64,000 bases of DNA from contig QEYB01001046.1 in NCBI GenBank assembly GCA_017562135.1, positions 4,650,001-4,714,000 of the forward strand. Direction: 5' to 3'. The notes under the pieces are model-generated. The model was given only the letters and a program-made list of their open reading frames with translations, did not search any database and had not been told where the DNA came from. This DNA is from Dipylidium caninum (taxonomy: Eukaryota; Platyhelminthes; Cestoda; Cyclophyllidea; Dipylidiidae). Of this stretch, positions 10,839 through 24,359 are shown piece after piece; positions within the stretch are counted from its first letter, which is position 1, and every line of letters starts with the position of its first letter. The position numbers and the translations under genes are program-made.

Positions 10839-13800
10839 TCAGCGTTCAGTTGCGGTGAGAGCATGAAAAAAATCATGAAGTTGATGTCGCAGATGACAAA
10901 GTTGCGAGGAAGGAGGGGCGGTGGCTGGAAGGCCAACGAGGGCATCTCGGGTCCATGAAGGGAGTAGAGAACGCAGACGCCGCGAAGTTGCGAACCGCTG
11001 GTCCATCAGAAAAATCACCGCGTAGTCGCCAACGTGACGAACGGCGCGTCCGATGGCCTGGTTCACCGCCCGCATGCACGCCGCCTCGCAGAACCGTTGG
11101 CCGCTCCCTGGACCACCAAAGCGTTTTTCCAGAAAGCTTAGTTTCTCACGCATCTGGCCGAATAAAAGGGTGCAAAGCATGAAATTTAAAATACTTAAAC
11201 GGGCTTCCTACGAGTTTGCTTGGCGCGGGCGCATCCTGCACTTTGCTAAAGGCGTTTGTCTGTAGCAAAACCGAGGTCGCGAAGCTTGTCACGACTTGCT
11301 GGGAACTAATACCCTTTCACATCTTGGAAGAAGAAGGAAGCATTCTAGTTCCCATCAAAGAGTAATTGAAAAAGGTTAAATGTAAGCCTAACGCTTGTGG
11401 TTTCGATTCGACTAGCAGTTAGATGTGATGCCGGAATACGTGCCATGGCAGATACCCTTTTTCCTCTCGTGGACGGGTCTATTCGTTTGTTTGGGAGTTC
11501 ATTCATCACTTTCCTACCCTCCATGAACAAGTCGGACTCAGAGAAGTGGTATTGACCGCGTATCCGTATCGCTTCCATTCGTAATTCAGTGCCAGCAGGC
11601 CCAAGTGGTGCCCAACAGCGGAAGGGATTATGTCACGGGGTTCGCGAGTACAAGTGCCGAGGGATCGGACAAATTCAAGGCAACGAAAAGCCCTCCTTCG
11701 ATAGTGTGCGCATGCAAGAAGGTTATCAAACTCGACGGGTTCGGCTACGGGAGTAACTTTGCCGCGTTATCACCATTCGTCAGATTGTTCTTTCCAGGGA
11801 GATAGGGAAGCATACCGAGAAGACACAATGAGTAGATCGTCGAGAGAAGGATCCCACTACTGCATTTTAGTAAGACGTGATATAAGGAGAATAATACCAG
11901 GGCGGATTGGGTGTTGGGATAAGGAAGGCCGACAATGACGACCCCACGCGCGAGATCGTCGTTGAAATTGATGCCTTCAGAAAGTTTGCCTCCAATCACG
12001 CATGTGATGCAGGCACCACGCTTGTTGGAGGCGGTGGCCGCAGCCGTGTAGGCATGCATCACCTCGGCTAGAGCTGTTGCGGTGCGCGGTTCCCTGAACA
12101 CCGCCTTCGTTGCCAACAGGCGCGTCAAGAGACCAGAATCCCTCCATTGGTTCCAAACCGCAGAGAGATAGTCGAATGAGGGGAAAAACACCACGACGCC
12201 ACCTACACAGACAAGAACAAGGAGGCGATTAATAAATCACTTTTATACTTAAATCCGAGAAATAAGGACTTTCTTACCAGGAACCAGCTTGCATACTTCT
12301 ATCACGAATTCGCCACACTCAAACATCAACCGAGGATCACTTCGGTTCTGGAGAAAGCGCGAAATTAAATTACTACTACGTGTATATCAGTAAGACAATA
12401 AAAGTGTATAATATAACGACCTTAAATGTGAAATCCCAGGTAATATTGTTGGGCGACATAGATAGAGTGTAAATGGCGAGTTGTCGTTTTACGTTGATAA
12501 CATGGCCACAGGAGAAGATTGAAATGTCAGTATCGGGTTTCCCCGCTGGATGGAACACCTGTTCAATGAATTCCTCAAACGGCCTCAAAGTTCCACCGAC
12601 GAGAACCACACTGCGCGCCTGCTTGACGGCATCTGGGTGGGAGAAAGAGAGGTACCCACGGTTTCTTCTTCTTATTGGGTGGATATAGTACATAGAATCG
12701 CCATAAATTAACGTAGTATGCTGAATTTCTTAGGACTGTGGCACAAGGGTTTGCCATGTTCAAGCAAGCTCCGGCTTGGAGATACAGCTTCACTAGGATG
12801 GGAAATAGTGGAGGTCTGGAAGTAAACAAGCTTGAGCAACAGTTCCCTAAATGGAGGAGAATGATGAAGACATTTGCATCGATGAGGCAAGAGTGTTTCT
12901 CAAGTGACGTAGTAATCCTCCGCTTAACACACATTCCTACCAGCTAATCTACTTCCTTAACATCGACATTATTTTCCCCGTTTATAACACCGGGTGTGGG
13001 AGATGAGGGGACACAGAGAGGGAGAGGACTGACCGTGGAGGTAGCGACCAGGATTAAGGATGAAAAAGCGAATGGAGGCGGATGGTGAGTTGCAGATGAC
13101 GGAGGCAGAGGAGGCGGTGGCGAGCGGAGTGACAAGGATGCGTCCGTCGCCATCTCCCTCGCGGTCACTCTTTACAAGCGCTTCGAGGAAGCCCAGCACG
13201 GCAAAAAGACTCGTGCCTGCTGACTGCAGACCACCCGGAGTTGGAGGTGCCACCACTGACGTTGAAGCCGATGAAGTCTCTACGGCGTCCTAAACATCCG
13301 GAGAAACGGGCGTACGGGTATGTAAATAAACCATAGAATCGTGCGCCGAGTCAAAATGCTGGCCTCAAAGGAGGCTCCCTACCGGCCTAAATATGATTCA
13401 GTCCATGTTCGACCAGAGTCAAAACGCGAAAAATTGATCCCATTTTATACGTTTTACTGCGCATACGGGGATGATGTTGCCAAGAATTTGGTCATTCAAC
13501 TGAAGATGAATTAAACGGACAAATAACCCTTCTGAGGAAAGTAAGCCACGCCTCTATTAGACGTGGAGGTGATGCACACGCGTCGCCTTGAAAGCGAAGA
13601 GGCAAATTAACGGTCTGTTGGGAAGAAAGCATGAGGAAGGCCAACGGGCCGTATTGCGTGGCGGGAAGGGGGACCCATCGGCACATCAGAACTGACCACG
13701 GCCCCGCATTTTCGCAATTAGGCACTCTTCGGCGTTGACCCTCCTAATCGAAGGGTGTCAGAAGGATTTCGCGACTTTCTCGGCCACAGCCACGAGTTAG

Positions 13801-16780
13801 TAATTTTTCGTCAGACACAGCAACCATTCATGCTGGAATGTACAGCCAATTTAAACGTAGCCGATTTGAAAAAGCTAGAGATGCGCGGAGAACGGAGAAC
13901 GCCTCAGTTTCGGCTCTGCGTGAGGTTTTGCGTCGGCTTTGACCAGTTAACGCGGCGAGTGTGCCAGACCGATAAAGCTCTCCTCAGGCAGATGTTGGCC
14001 ACAAAAATCAGAGCCACCCGAAAACAAATAAATAAACTAGTTTGGCCTCTTCCGGTTCTGTGATACTTAGGAGGCACCGAAAACCTAGGAGAAGAACGGC
14101 TGCGTCTGTTCCGTTTTCGTTCGAGTGCAGAGCAAGGCGAGGGAGTCGATGGGCTATCGGTCTGATGCAGAAACGCAGGCTCCTCTTTGCAATAAGCGAC
14201 CTCCGAGTCTGGTGTTGCGCACTATGAGAGCCGACGGGCGCGGGGGGAGCGACACGACGAGAGCCGCGGCTCGTCTGCGTGCCCATCGTCGAGGCTCAAG
14301 CCGTCTTCGAGGCGCAGCGAGGCACCATTTCCGAGTCCCGACTATGGGCAGGAGGAGGCCGTAACGGCCCCAATAAGTGGAGGTGGACGTCCAACGCGGA
14401 CAAGTGAGCCTCGGTTGAGTCGGCAGTCACGCAGTCAAGGGACCATGCAAACTGATGTCAAACAAGGTGAGACTTCGGAATGTTTGCTGCCACGGTCTTG
14501 TCACTTCTACGCCCCGTAGTGGGTTTGGGGCGGCTGCGAATTTAATTAGGAGAGAAAACACATCACGAGCATGCGAGCAGCTATTGCGGGGCCTATAGAA
14601 GTCTCGATTCTGCTAGAGAAGACCCATTAAAAAGTGGGGGAGAAGTTGGTCTGCCGTGGAGACACTAATCACATTTTAAACGGTTGGATGGCATAGATCG
14701 AGGCTTCGTGAGTTTAACGTGAGAAGATGTTCCTCCCAGCTGCGAGGGGCACGCAGTGCGCACGAAGCCAAGCAGAAAATAAAAGTGTGCAAGTCTACTC
14801 TGGAGGACGGTTATGAGAGCGGAAGGGCCCCAGCATGAGATCAATAAAAGGGGGGGGGGGAGGGAAAGCAACTGACAGCCCGCGTCTGCAGGTCAAAGTC
14901 CATTCGCTCCATAGCCCCACGGTCGGCTGGGTGACTGAAGAGGTGGAGTTAGTACTTACGCCAAGAAGGAACAGTGCACTGGCTGCAGTGGTGTAAGACA
15001 CAAAGAGAAAGAAGACCCACACCTGCCGGTTTCTATCTGGTCTCGGGTGCAGGGGCGGCGTCTCGGACGACTCAGCACAGGCCGGAGAGCGCTTCATACG
15101 CTTCAGACACTCGGAAAGAGTGAGTCCAGTCCCCGTTCTTTTCGCACGCCCACTCTGTCCCGCCTCTGACCTCCCTTTAGGAATCGCTTTTCTGTCGCTG
15201 AACCACCTCCCGAATCCCGCGATCATATGAACACGCCTGTCGCTGCGCAGATAGTTCACGAGGTAGCTCAAATTGATATGATCCATTCCTGCAGCGAAGA
15301 GGAAGTCCCCCAGTGTGTAAACAGTCTGGTCACTTGGATCGGGGACATCGTTGTTCCCCCGCTGTCTGCGTCGGACAGACAGGGCGCCGCTGCGGGCGGC
15401 TTTGCCCTCCAAGAGGTTTGCAAAAGCCTTGACGACAAGCGCGAGCTGCCGCAGTCGTAAGGCGGAGGTGGCCAAGAGTCGGGCGTGATAGTGGTCGAGG
15501 AAGGCGCCAACCAGGCGTTCAGTGGAAAGTAAGTCGGTGTGCGAGACTGTGGCGGAAAAGGCTTCAGCAACGGCCTCGAGCAGGTTGTGCGCTTCGTCAA
15601 AGATGAGCACATTGTTGTGCAGGCAGAGGCCCGCCGCGTCCCGCGAGGCCGGCACCACCACCGTCTGGTAGGGCGCCAACACCAACTGGGCCGACGGGAG
15701 GCCCCGCTTGTTCGCGTAATAGGGGCACGCGAGCGCGGGCAGCTCCTCGATGTCCAGTGTCTTGCGAAACTTCGATGCAGCCTCGACTGCGGAGACACGA
15801 GCACCCACGAGGTAGTCGGACAGTACGTCGGTTTTGCTTCTGCACCGAAACTTGCAGCCGGGAGGCCTCGCCGCGAGGTCCAGACAAGCGTCTCGAATGG
15901 GAGCCTGGCCTTTCAGCCCATACACGGACTTATTTACACAGAGGAGCTGACGCGAAGCTAAGGTCACCACCGTTATACGCTCGAGAAGACCCTTCAACTT
16001 ATTCAACTCCTCCACAACCTGAGCCAATTGCGAGTGTGTTCGGCTGCAATAGATAACTTGGAGTACACGACACTTGCCGCCGCTTTCCGAAGGATCAGGT
16101 TCGTTGGTGCTCTTGACCACCTCGGTATCTGCCCTCGGCAGAAATGAATCATCCTCCGACGGCACCCGATCACCAAACACTTCAGGAGATGAGGAGGACG
16201 GGTGATCCCGACTAGAAGTGACAAAGGGTTTAACGATTGTTGACGATTCGAATAACGGCTTAGCTTTCTTTCCCCGTTCCATGAGCTGGGAGGCCTCCAC
16301 CAGAGCCTTCTGGGTGGCCTCTAAGCCTTCGATCTCCCTATTCGCCCGAATTCTCAAGGCTCGTCTCCGGCATTGTTGAGCTATCCAGTCGGTCGATTCG
16401 ACAGACTGAATGCCTTCCTGTTTGAGGTACTCCCGCAGGTTGGCGAGATGGACGTCGACAGCTTCGTTGTGATCGAGGAGCCAGTGCAGAGAGCTGGTGA
16501 GGAGCGTAAGTGACTTACCCGTTCCGGTGGGACTCTCGATGATGCAGCACATTGCCGAGGCAAGGGATTTATAGAGGAAGCACATTAATTCAATCTGTTG
16601 TGGATAAGGTGTAGGATAGGGGAAGCCAGGGAACTCCGTTCTCGTTGGAGTCATGAAAGAGGGTAAGTCGTTGGTCCCAGCGAGGTGGGATCGGTGCGAA
16701 AGCGGTAGTCCAGTTCCCTCGTCGAAGACAAGACTTGCTATCAGTTGGTCACCATCGGGATCGCTTTGCAAGTGATCCAT
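10839..16780 (-). CDS. DDX11: DDX11/CHLR1-type Fe-S DEAH DNA helicase
   Basis: Superfamily 2 XPD-like 5'-3' DNA helicase, in animals required for sister-chromatid cohesion and replication-fork processing in the nucleus. My exon model on the minus strand is 16780-15023, 13289-13034, 12632-12421, 12347-12278, 12202-11898 and 11153-10839. All junctions are GT-AG and in phase, giving 971 residues, close to the usual DDX11 length. The first exon alone encodes 586 residues: Walker A SPTGTGKS at 83-90, motif Ia YCSRTHSQLA near 244-253, Fe-S cysteines C281, C299, C309 and C352, and DEAH at 395-398. Exon 3 has LVGGTL, exon 5 has GGKLSEGINF and exon 6 has NQAIGRAVRH (motif VI). The introns are 1733, 401, 73, 75 and 744 nt. 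The start follows the first ATG of the frame; a later ATG is possible but would cut the N-terminus ahead of the Q-motif. No frameshift is seen. Confidence 0.93.
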
Positions 16781-18317
16781 ACAAGCTGGAAGTAAATGAG
16801 GAGACGGAGAGTGGAACGGGTTCGTGGCGGAAGTGTTTGGCGAAAAAGTGAAGGAACGAGAGGAAGTTAGAGGACAGAACGGCCCATCGAATGTTCTATT
16901 TGGCGCATTTCAAGAACTAAGCATCAACGAGGGTGGCGAAGAGAGTCCCTACTCCACACCGATGGCATATCAGCGTAACAAAAACCGGCCCAAGGCTCAA
17001 CGTAAAGCCACTCAATAACCGCTTGAGTCTTGTCTAAAAGTGAAAGCAAGCGAGGAGTCTCCCTTCGACGCGACTCTCCCCCCCCGCCCCGCCCCACCAC
17101 CACCACCGCCTCTAGACCTGGGCCTTGAGACTGCCGTAATCAGATGTAGGCATCGGAGGAAGAGTTTTGCGGTGACGGGGGCGACCCTTCCCGGCGTGGT
17201 AATCACCAGAAGCGCAGCCGAAGTTCTGCCAAACAGGGAGAAACGGGCGATTTCACCACCTCGAAGTTTAACTATTTTCATGTTTGATGCAAGCGAACCA
17301 CATGGAAGCCGCCCGTAAGATGTGTTAGATGGGGCGCAGCGAAGACCTCCAACAGCCCGTCCCCGTCCGCCCGCCCGCCCTCCTAAGCGGCCACAACGAC
17401 GAGGGACAAAGACTGTGGGCCTTGCGGGAACAACCCAAAGGGGTCGCCCAAGTTGGAGCTGCCACAAAACAATTTCGTCCACAATTACGCAATAGCTTCC
17501 AATCAAATGAAGACCCAGCGAGCGGATAACACTGGCGCAACGACACTAAGTGTTGGTCTATTTTGAGGGGGAATGGGAAACCGCGCTGTTGGCAGTCGGA
17601 GTCAAACGAGAACCGAACTTGAGCCTGTCAAATAATCTTGTTTGAGGGATGGGCCGAAAAGCAAAAGGCTCGCACGCCCGCCAGGAGGCGTGTATGTCGT
17701 GGTCTGAGCCGAGAGGGGGACACACAGGCCGCGAGTCAGGGCCTCACACTCAAGGGCGCTCTGCAACCGAACAGAAGAAGCGTAGGCAAGCACCGCAACA
17801 ACACGTTCAGTCCAATCGACTAAGAACTTTATTTAGTACATGGATGAAGAACTGGTGGGAAGCCTCGGGACTTGTGGTGATCTAAATATGTGACATTAAG
17901 CAAATTCCTAGTCTAGGCGACCATAGCACCTTCAGTTAGCAAGAAGGCGAACAGAGTGGGGAACCATTAAGGAAGTATAATTTGATTATTTAAGGCATGG
18001 AATATTCGGAGATTAGAAAGAGACAGGAAGACAATCGAGGAGGGAGACGAGAGTGACGGCACAAGGCGTGCTTAAGAAGGACTCCGACCACGGAGGTCGA
18101 GGCACTGGCACATGTGTTCTGATTTCACCTAGAAATGTTACAAATAGTGCGTAGAAAATGGAATGGCTGCTAGTTGACTTTGCTTGCAGAATGGGGAGGT
18201 ATTAAGTGAGGTAACCGATCGGGGGACGACGAGTGCTCAATACTCGGTAGGAATGGTAACGGAAGGGGTTGTCAGCAAACGGGGAGGCACATTTGAAAGA
18301 GGTAGGGGAGAAAGGGT
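16781..18317. other. Intergenic region between DDX11 and alpha-actinin
   Basis: Holds the 5' flank of DDX11 and the 3' flank of alpha-actinin, both minus strand. Base composition changes here from GC-rich on the left to AT-rich on the right. Reading frames at 17012-17506 and 17649-17885 have no motif and look like chance. Apart from the possible polyadenylation signal at 17828 I see nothing else. Confidence 0.5.
17828..17833 (-). terminator. Possible polyadenylation signal for alpha-actinin
   Basis: AATAAA on the minus strand (TTTATT on plus), about 485 bases beyond the alpha-actinin stop. Its use is inferred from position only. Confidence 0.35.
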
Positions 18318-21300
18318 CTATTTGGTGCCGTAGACAGTTAGAACATAACGTTCAAAGTCGAGGGCGCCGGTGTCCCCAGCGGGTCCGCCACTCAGAGGCT
18401 GGAGTTTCGAGAGAATGTATTCGGCCTGCTCCGGGGGAAGCTCACGTCGTATGTCAGTCTCCGTCAAGTAGCCCTTAAATGAGTGCAAAATACGTAAACA
18501 CAGGCGACTACTTGCTCTTCACCCAAACGGACTCAAATGCCAGTTAGGGTGGCGAGCGAAAGCGCGACGTTGGACTCACCTGCCAAAGCAGAGATGGCTC
18601 AGGTGCACTACTTACCTTCTCGCCCGATATCGTGCGGAAAGACTGAAGCAGTTGGTCAGATGTATCCAAGTCGGTGAGCTCGCGAGTCATATAGTCGACG
18701 AAAACGTCAAACCCTATTGAGCCGTTTGAATTGGGATCAAGCTGTCTCATCAGCTTTAGAATGTCCTCATCAGACTAAAATGAAGAATACAGCTTATCAG
18801 CTGCTAAGGCAGATAAAGACTGAGGGGAAGGCGTGAGAAGCTCAGATAATTAGGAAGGGAGGCACATCACATTGACACCTAAAGAATGCCCTTCCGATTA
18901 TGCAGGCAAAAGCACGCACAAAACAAGAAACATTACCATCAAATTACCGGCCTGTGAAAGAAGGGAAGATGGATCAGCCAAGAAACATATTGAATAAGGA
19001 ATTAGTTTAAAATTTATGCTCATGTAATGCACTCACAAACATACAGACCGCAAACATACAAACACCTCATAAAATTCATGTATGAACGTGAATAAACAAC
19101 GCGCTGCAATTAGCAAACATTGGCACCTAGCAGGGGGTGATCACAACAGAAGACAGCAGATGACACAACGACACACGCGGGAACGTGTAAAAAATGTTAC
19201 AGGTTAATAGGACGAACGAAAGTAAGGGATAAACTAAAAAGATTAATCAGAGCAAAAAAGAGGGTTGGTGATGCTCAGAGAATGAGCGGCAAGTACTACA
19301 CAACTGCATGCAAATATACCGTGTCTACGGAGGTCTTCCGCTGTTCAATGTAAAAAAAGCAAATAATCAAACATAAGTAGGAGTTAGTTCAGTTGAGGAA
19401 GACACCTCACTACGTGAGAATTAAAAGACCTAACTTAAAATGTGGAAATGCATCAAATAATAAACAAATTAACTTTATTAATGGGATATTTTCACTTTGC
19501 TATCTAGTGAAGTGTTCAGAGCGGAGCAAGAGGAGATGTCTATCCCCCCTTGAGAAAGTACTCCGGGGCAAGTGGTTAGTTGACGTTTGGCTCACTTGTT
19601 TCTTGTCCTCCGCCACGATGGAATGTCCCACGGAGACGAGGCACGCCTTAAATTCGGGGCACTCGAGACGACCAGTATGATCTTTGTCAAAGTGATTGAA
19701 GCAGCGGCGCAGATCATCCAGTTGAGTTTTGCTCAAGCCCTTGGAGTCACGAGTCAGTATCTGGTTCTCAATTTCGTTTCTAGTATACTTTAAACCGGTT
19801 GAAAGCTGGTTCCACACGGAGCGCAGAGTTGTCATCGAGACAGGGACATCGAGATCTTCATACGCATCTTGTAATTGCTAACGAAAGCGGAATAAGAGAA
19901 AAAATATATACATCCAAAAAGTATTAGCATGTTAAGGCTCTAAATTGTGTTGCCTGGTGACAATCCTCAAGTTCACTGAATTTCGGTCTTTGAGCCTCCA
20001 GCTCTTCGTCCAGATTTGTGACCAGAAGGACCTGATCTTCAAGAGAGGCGTCGCCGAGTCCGATATTATTCAGACGTCCTTGGGTCTGTTCCAGCCAGCT
20101 ATTGAGTTCTGTAGCCAGGTGAATAAAGCGCTCTCGCACCCGATCGCTCATCAACTGGTGCTCCTTCTCCTTTTCTAGCTCTTTGCCACGTTGACTGGTC
20201 AGATCCTGCGTTGTCTTCCACTGTTCATGCAACCTCTTCACATAAAGAACGTAAATAGTCTGGCTTTGTAAACGGTTCACTGCTAATGAGACAGATGCAT
20301 GATATTCGATGACAGCCCACAACAGGTAGGCGGAAAAATAACTCAACTATCATAAGATACCCAACGGTACGAAGTAAAATAATTCAAGATTTCACCCCCC
20401 CCCCAATCTGTATCTTTCACAGCCTAACAGGAGCCTATTGTGCCGCCAATTTCACACTGATACTATAATACACTAAAGACAGACATTTAACTATACTTGG
20501 ATCCTGGCCGAAGTATAAGAAAATAACCTAAAGTAAGTGCTTAAAAAGAGGTGGATAAAGTCGTAACCAAGTGAAGAAGGAAGTCTGAGACCGTACCATG
20601 GACAATCACCCAAGGCTACCTCTTTTCTCATGACCAAATGAGATAATTGATGCATAGTTCATATACTGAGGGGAACCTTCACATGGAGTTTTGCACGAAT
20701 TGAGTTCTCACTACTCTATATGGTAAACAGGAGAACAGATTGCCTACTAAGCATTGCAAATTACTCCAGGTAGTCTCATAAAATAATGCGCATTCGTTAT
20801 GACCGGAACAGGAGCATCCAAGGAATGCAGAAAATAAAGTTGCCTGCGCCAAAATAACTATTTATATAAATTAATGTCTAAGAAACACATCTACAGTGAA
20901 GCACTAAAAACACAGCAAACGTAGAGATGAGCGAGTTAAAGATTAGTCCATATGGTAGGTGCCATCGTGTGCACCCATAAAATAAAAATCAAAGAGGTTT
21001 TCTAGAGCGTCACTCAATGTGCCACGAGGGAGCAAAGTGAAATGTCAATGGCGAATTTACCATGAGTAATGTACACGGTACTGATATAATTATGATTTGT
21101 GAAATGAGCCAAAACACGGGGAACCTTATAGAGAAAGCAGTCTCACCGATGTAGTGACGTTAGTGTAGGGATTCATAATTGACTCTCTGTTAATCTGTTT
21201 GCAGAGAGCGTCAATCTCGACCTCGAGAGCCTTGATTTTCTCGTACTCCTTTTCTTTCTCCTTCAGCGACTTCTCGAATTTACCGTGAGTGTTTATTAGT

Positions 21301-24300
21301 TGCTAAAAAGGTAAAATTAGGGTTTTAACGAAAATGCCTCACATGGAAAGGATGTGAGTGTGGCAATGGAGCTGACTCCATTGATCACCACCCCCAAAGT
21401 AAAAGTGTAGGAGTGGGGTAACTAACAAAGGGCATTAAGGGGGTAGAAAGCAATAAAATCCAACCACAATTCGCACGCGTCAATCATAAACTTAGGCCAA
21501 CGCGGCAAAGGCGTTTTAGGCCATGCATTCATGCTGCTAGTTGCAAGAACTTAAGGAGGGAGCGGGGAAGCTACGAAGACAGTAGAACATAATGCATCAA
21601 AAAGACAAGCTGTTGCCTACAAGATTCAATAATAACTTCACAAACTTCGCTAAACCCAAGTAAGACAGGTATAGCGGGATGATGAGATGCTTAGTGGTAA
21701 TAAATGGACAGAGTGAGGAGAAGACTCAGAACTTTCTCTTTACTATCCACACTAGACAAAAAACGAGAAAAGCCAGAAATTAGGAGAGTTTTCTTCGGTG
21801 AAGATTACCTCAACGTCTGCCGTGGACTGAGCTATGAATTTGTCAAGCAAATCCTCCTCCGCTTGTTGCATCCAATTGTGGAATGGCTAAAAAGAGAAAT
21901 TAAGCCGAAAGTCATTATTGAATAGAAAGAAGATGAAAAAAAAAGACTTACAGCAGAGAGCTTTGCTATCTCCAGATGCTTCGAGTCAATTTTCTCCAAG
22001 ACGGATTGGACGTCCTGATATGAAAACAGTTGAATCAGCAATCACAGAAATAGACTAGGAGCAATGGTCAAAAGAAGTGAATAGGACTCAAAAACGTATT
22101 AAAACTAAGATTACGCAACTGATTATTTGCTACAAAAGGCATGACTGCAACGGTCAGGACTAGGCATTCTCAGGACAGACGGAGTGGGGTGTATTATAAC
22201 ATACTGAAAGGTTTTGATGACGTGTATCCGACAGAGCTTTGAGAGAATCCCAACTGCTTTTGATTTGCGTGCATCGATTGTCAATCGAAGGCATATCGGT
22301 GTAGCCCAAATTCCTGAAATACCAGTTCGTAAATGCGATGTTGGACCGTGCTATAAAGCTAGTATGAGGCCTAGCATGCCAGCTAAAAAGTACAAATATA
22401 CAAGACGAAAATGGATGAGTCTACGAAATGCAACTCTTGATCATCTAACCGCATTTTAGACCATTTAAAGTGGAAGGTGTGATTTGAAAAAGTTTGCGGT
22501 CAAAGAACGCTCCGATAACTGCGACGGTGACGAAAACCAACAAGTCTTTCTCAGCATCGAGATATTTGCGAAAAAGGAAAAATCAATCACGAATATACCA
22601 AGTATAAGATTCAGCAGACTACCTGATCTCTTGGGCGATAGTCTCGATACGTTCAACACGATCCTGTTGAGCCATGAGATCGGAGACAAAGGCCTCGTGC
22701 TTCTTAAGCATGGGACGCACCTCTGCAACGGTGCACGTGGTATAGTCAGACGACTGAAGGTACTCCGATTTGCCACCCACCCAAGCCTCGAAAGTTTTAC
22801 ATCTGACCTCGAAACGAGATAACCAGTAGGCCAAATTGGTGGTTCGTTTCCTCTCCCCCATAAGCCATTCCTGCAAAAAGGAGATGTTCACTTACTGGCG
22901 ACATGTGGTAAAAAATTTGTGTTAAAGACATACCTCATAATTTTTCTCACAATTTTCTAACTCTTTCCATAGGAATAAAATATCCACGATCAGCATACCG
23001 TCAGTCGGCAGATAAGGTGGTCGGTTATTTAGACGAAGACGCGTTTGAAGTGTACGGAAAGTCGTCTCAAGACGAGATTTCTCCTCAATCTTCGCAGGTT
23101 TTTCCTCAGTTTGATATTGACGCAACCCTTCAATTTTTTTATTTAAGTCTTCGGAGTCCAAAATAGGTTCGCGGAGCTAAAACACGGCAAAGGCCAATAA
23201 AAAATCCCAAAAAAGAAAGATGATTTTGACTTCATTTACGTTAAAATCGGCCTTTTTCTTCAAAATCCACTCCTTCAAATCGGTGAAGAGATGGTTGTAG
23301 GAATCGCAGAGTTGATCACTCATCTGGCTAATTTTTACCGCTTTCTTGATGCGCGTAGCGGCAGCACTAGTCTGCAAGGTTTGCTGACATAATGGAGCGT
23401 TTACCTTCTCTGCTTCAGCGAACAGGTGAAAAAAACACGAAACATAGGTAATAACAGAACGATCATCAGGTTTGACGGATTCAATCATGTCTAGAAAACA
23501 TAATCGAATATATTAGGCAGACCATCGACATCGAGCATTTTTGGGATACTAAGACTTTCCTCTGCAACGTCAAATGCTTTAGTAAGTGCATCACGTGCAG
23601 ACGCCTTCGCAACATCGTTAAAGTCGAGTAGATCAGGTCGATAACGATTAATAATTGCACAAAAAGCCTTCCCGTCTTTAAAACTGCAAAAAATCAATAA
23701 AAAGGTTTAAATACCTAGTGTTAAAGTTCTTCACATTAACTTCGGGATAGGGCTCCGTAGAGCGTTGACACCAAAGAAGAAGACCGTCATTAGCAGAACA
23801 ATCTAATCAAGTAATGGAAAAAAACGGAGATACTTTCGATCTGAATATCTTGAATTGCGAATCGAAGGATGATGGTCCATATCATACCAAGGGTCATCTT
23901 AACGTTACCATCAACAATTTCTATAATAATCAGAGGGCAGTAAAGAAAACAAAACCTTCAGCCGCAATTCCAACCAGTTTGACGCCTTTTTTTCGAATAA
24001 AGTCAAAGGCTTTATTGATGTTCAAGATTTTATGGACACGAAGTCTGCCGCGCTCGGGAGGGGGTAACTGTTCCCCGGAAATGGCTTCCAAGAGCACTAA
24101 TAACTTAAGTCCACTGCGGAAATCCTCCTCTATTGCGGTTATTTCTGTCCCCTTTTTCTTCAGGTGAAGATTGCACCAAGCAGTGAATGTCTGAAAGTAA
24201 AAATTCGAGGAAAAAAACCTTTTTTTGCTGTTTTTCCCATAGAGGATCAATGGCGACTTCTCTTTCCGGCACTTCCTCATCATCGTCATTCACATATCCT

Positions 24301-24359
24301 TCGAACTCAAAAATAGAGTTCTTTTGTTGTTCTTTTACTCTTGGTGCTTCCGCAGGCAT
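18318..24359 (-). CDS. ACTN: Alpha-actinin (actin cross-linking spectrin-family protein)
   Basis: Antiparallel dimeric actin-bundling protein. The exon model has 16 exons: 24359-24219, 24190-23956, 23920-23834, 23802-23715, 23683-23523, 23490-23405, 23371-23240, 23176-22934, 22870-22623, 22313-22205, 22014-21952, 21886-21809, 21302-21147, 20235-19954, 19877-19596, 18774-18616, plus a final exon 18473-18318, so 17 coding pieces if the 33-nt intron at 23372-23404 is removed. The total is 901 residues, the normal family length. An acidic N-terminal tail is followed by two CH domains ([15 protein letters not shown] start, residues about 40-265), four spectrin repeats and a C-terminal calmodulin-like domain. 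EF-hand 1 ([12 protein letters not shown]) keeps the Ca ligands and the position-12 Glu. EF-hand 2 (loop [12 protein letters not shown]) lacks the position-12 acid. The C-terminus has [12 protein letters not shown]. The first six introns are 28-35 nt; later ones reach 911 nt. The intron at 19878-19953 needs a GC donor. Confidence 0.95.

Noticed and set aside
20341..21120. Search for extra exons in the 911-nt alpha-actinin intron
   Set aside because: The flanking exons join in phase and align to the family without missing residues, so no exon is needed.
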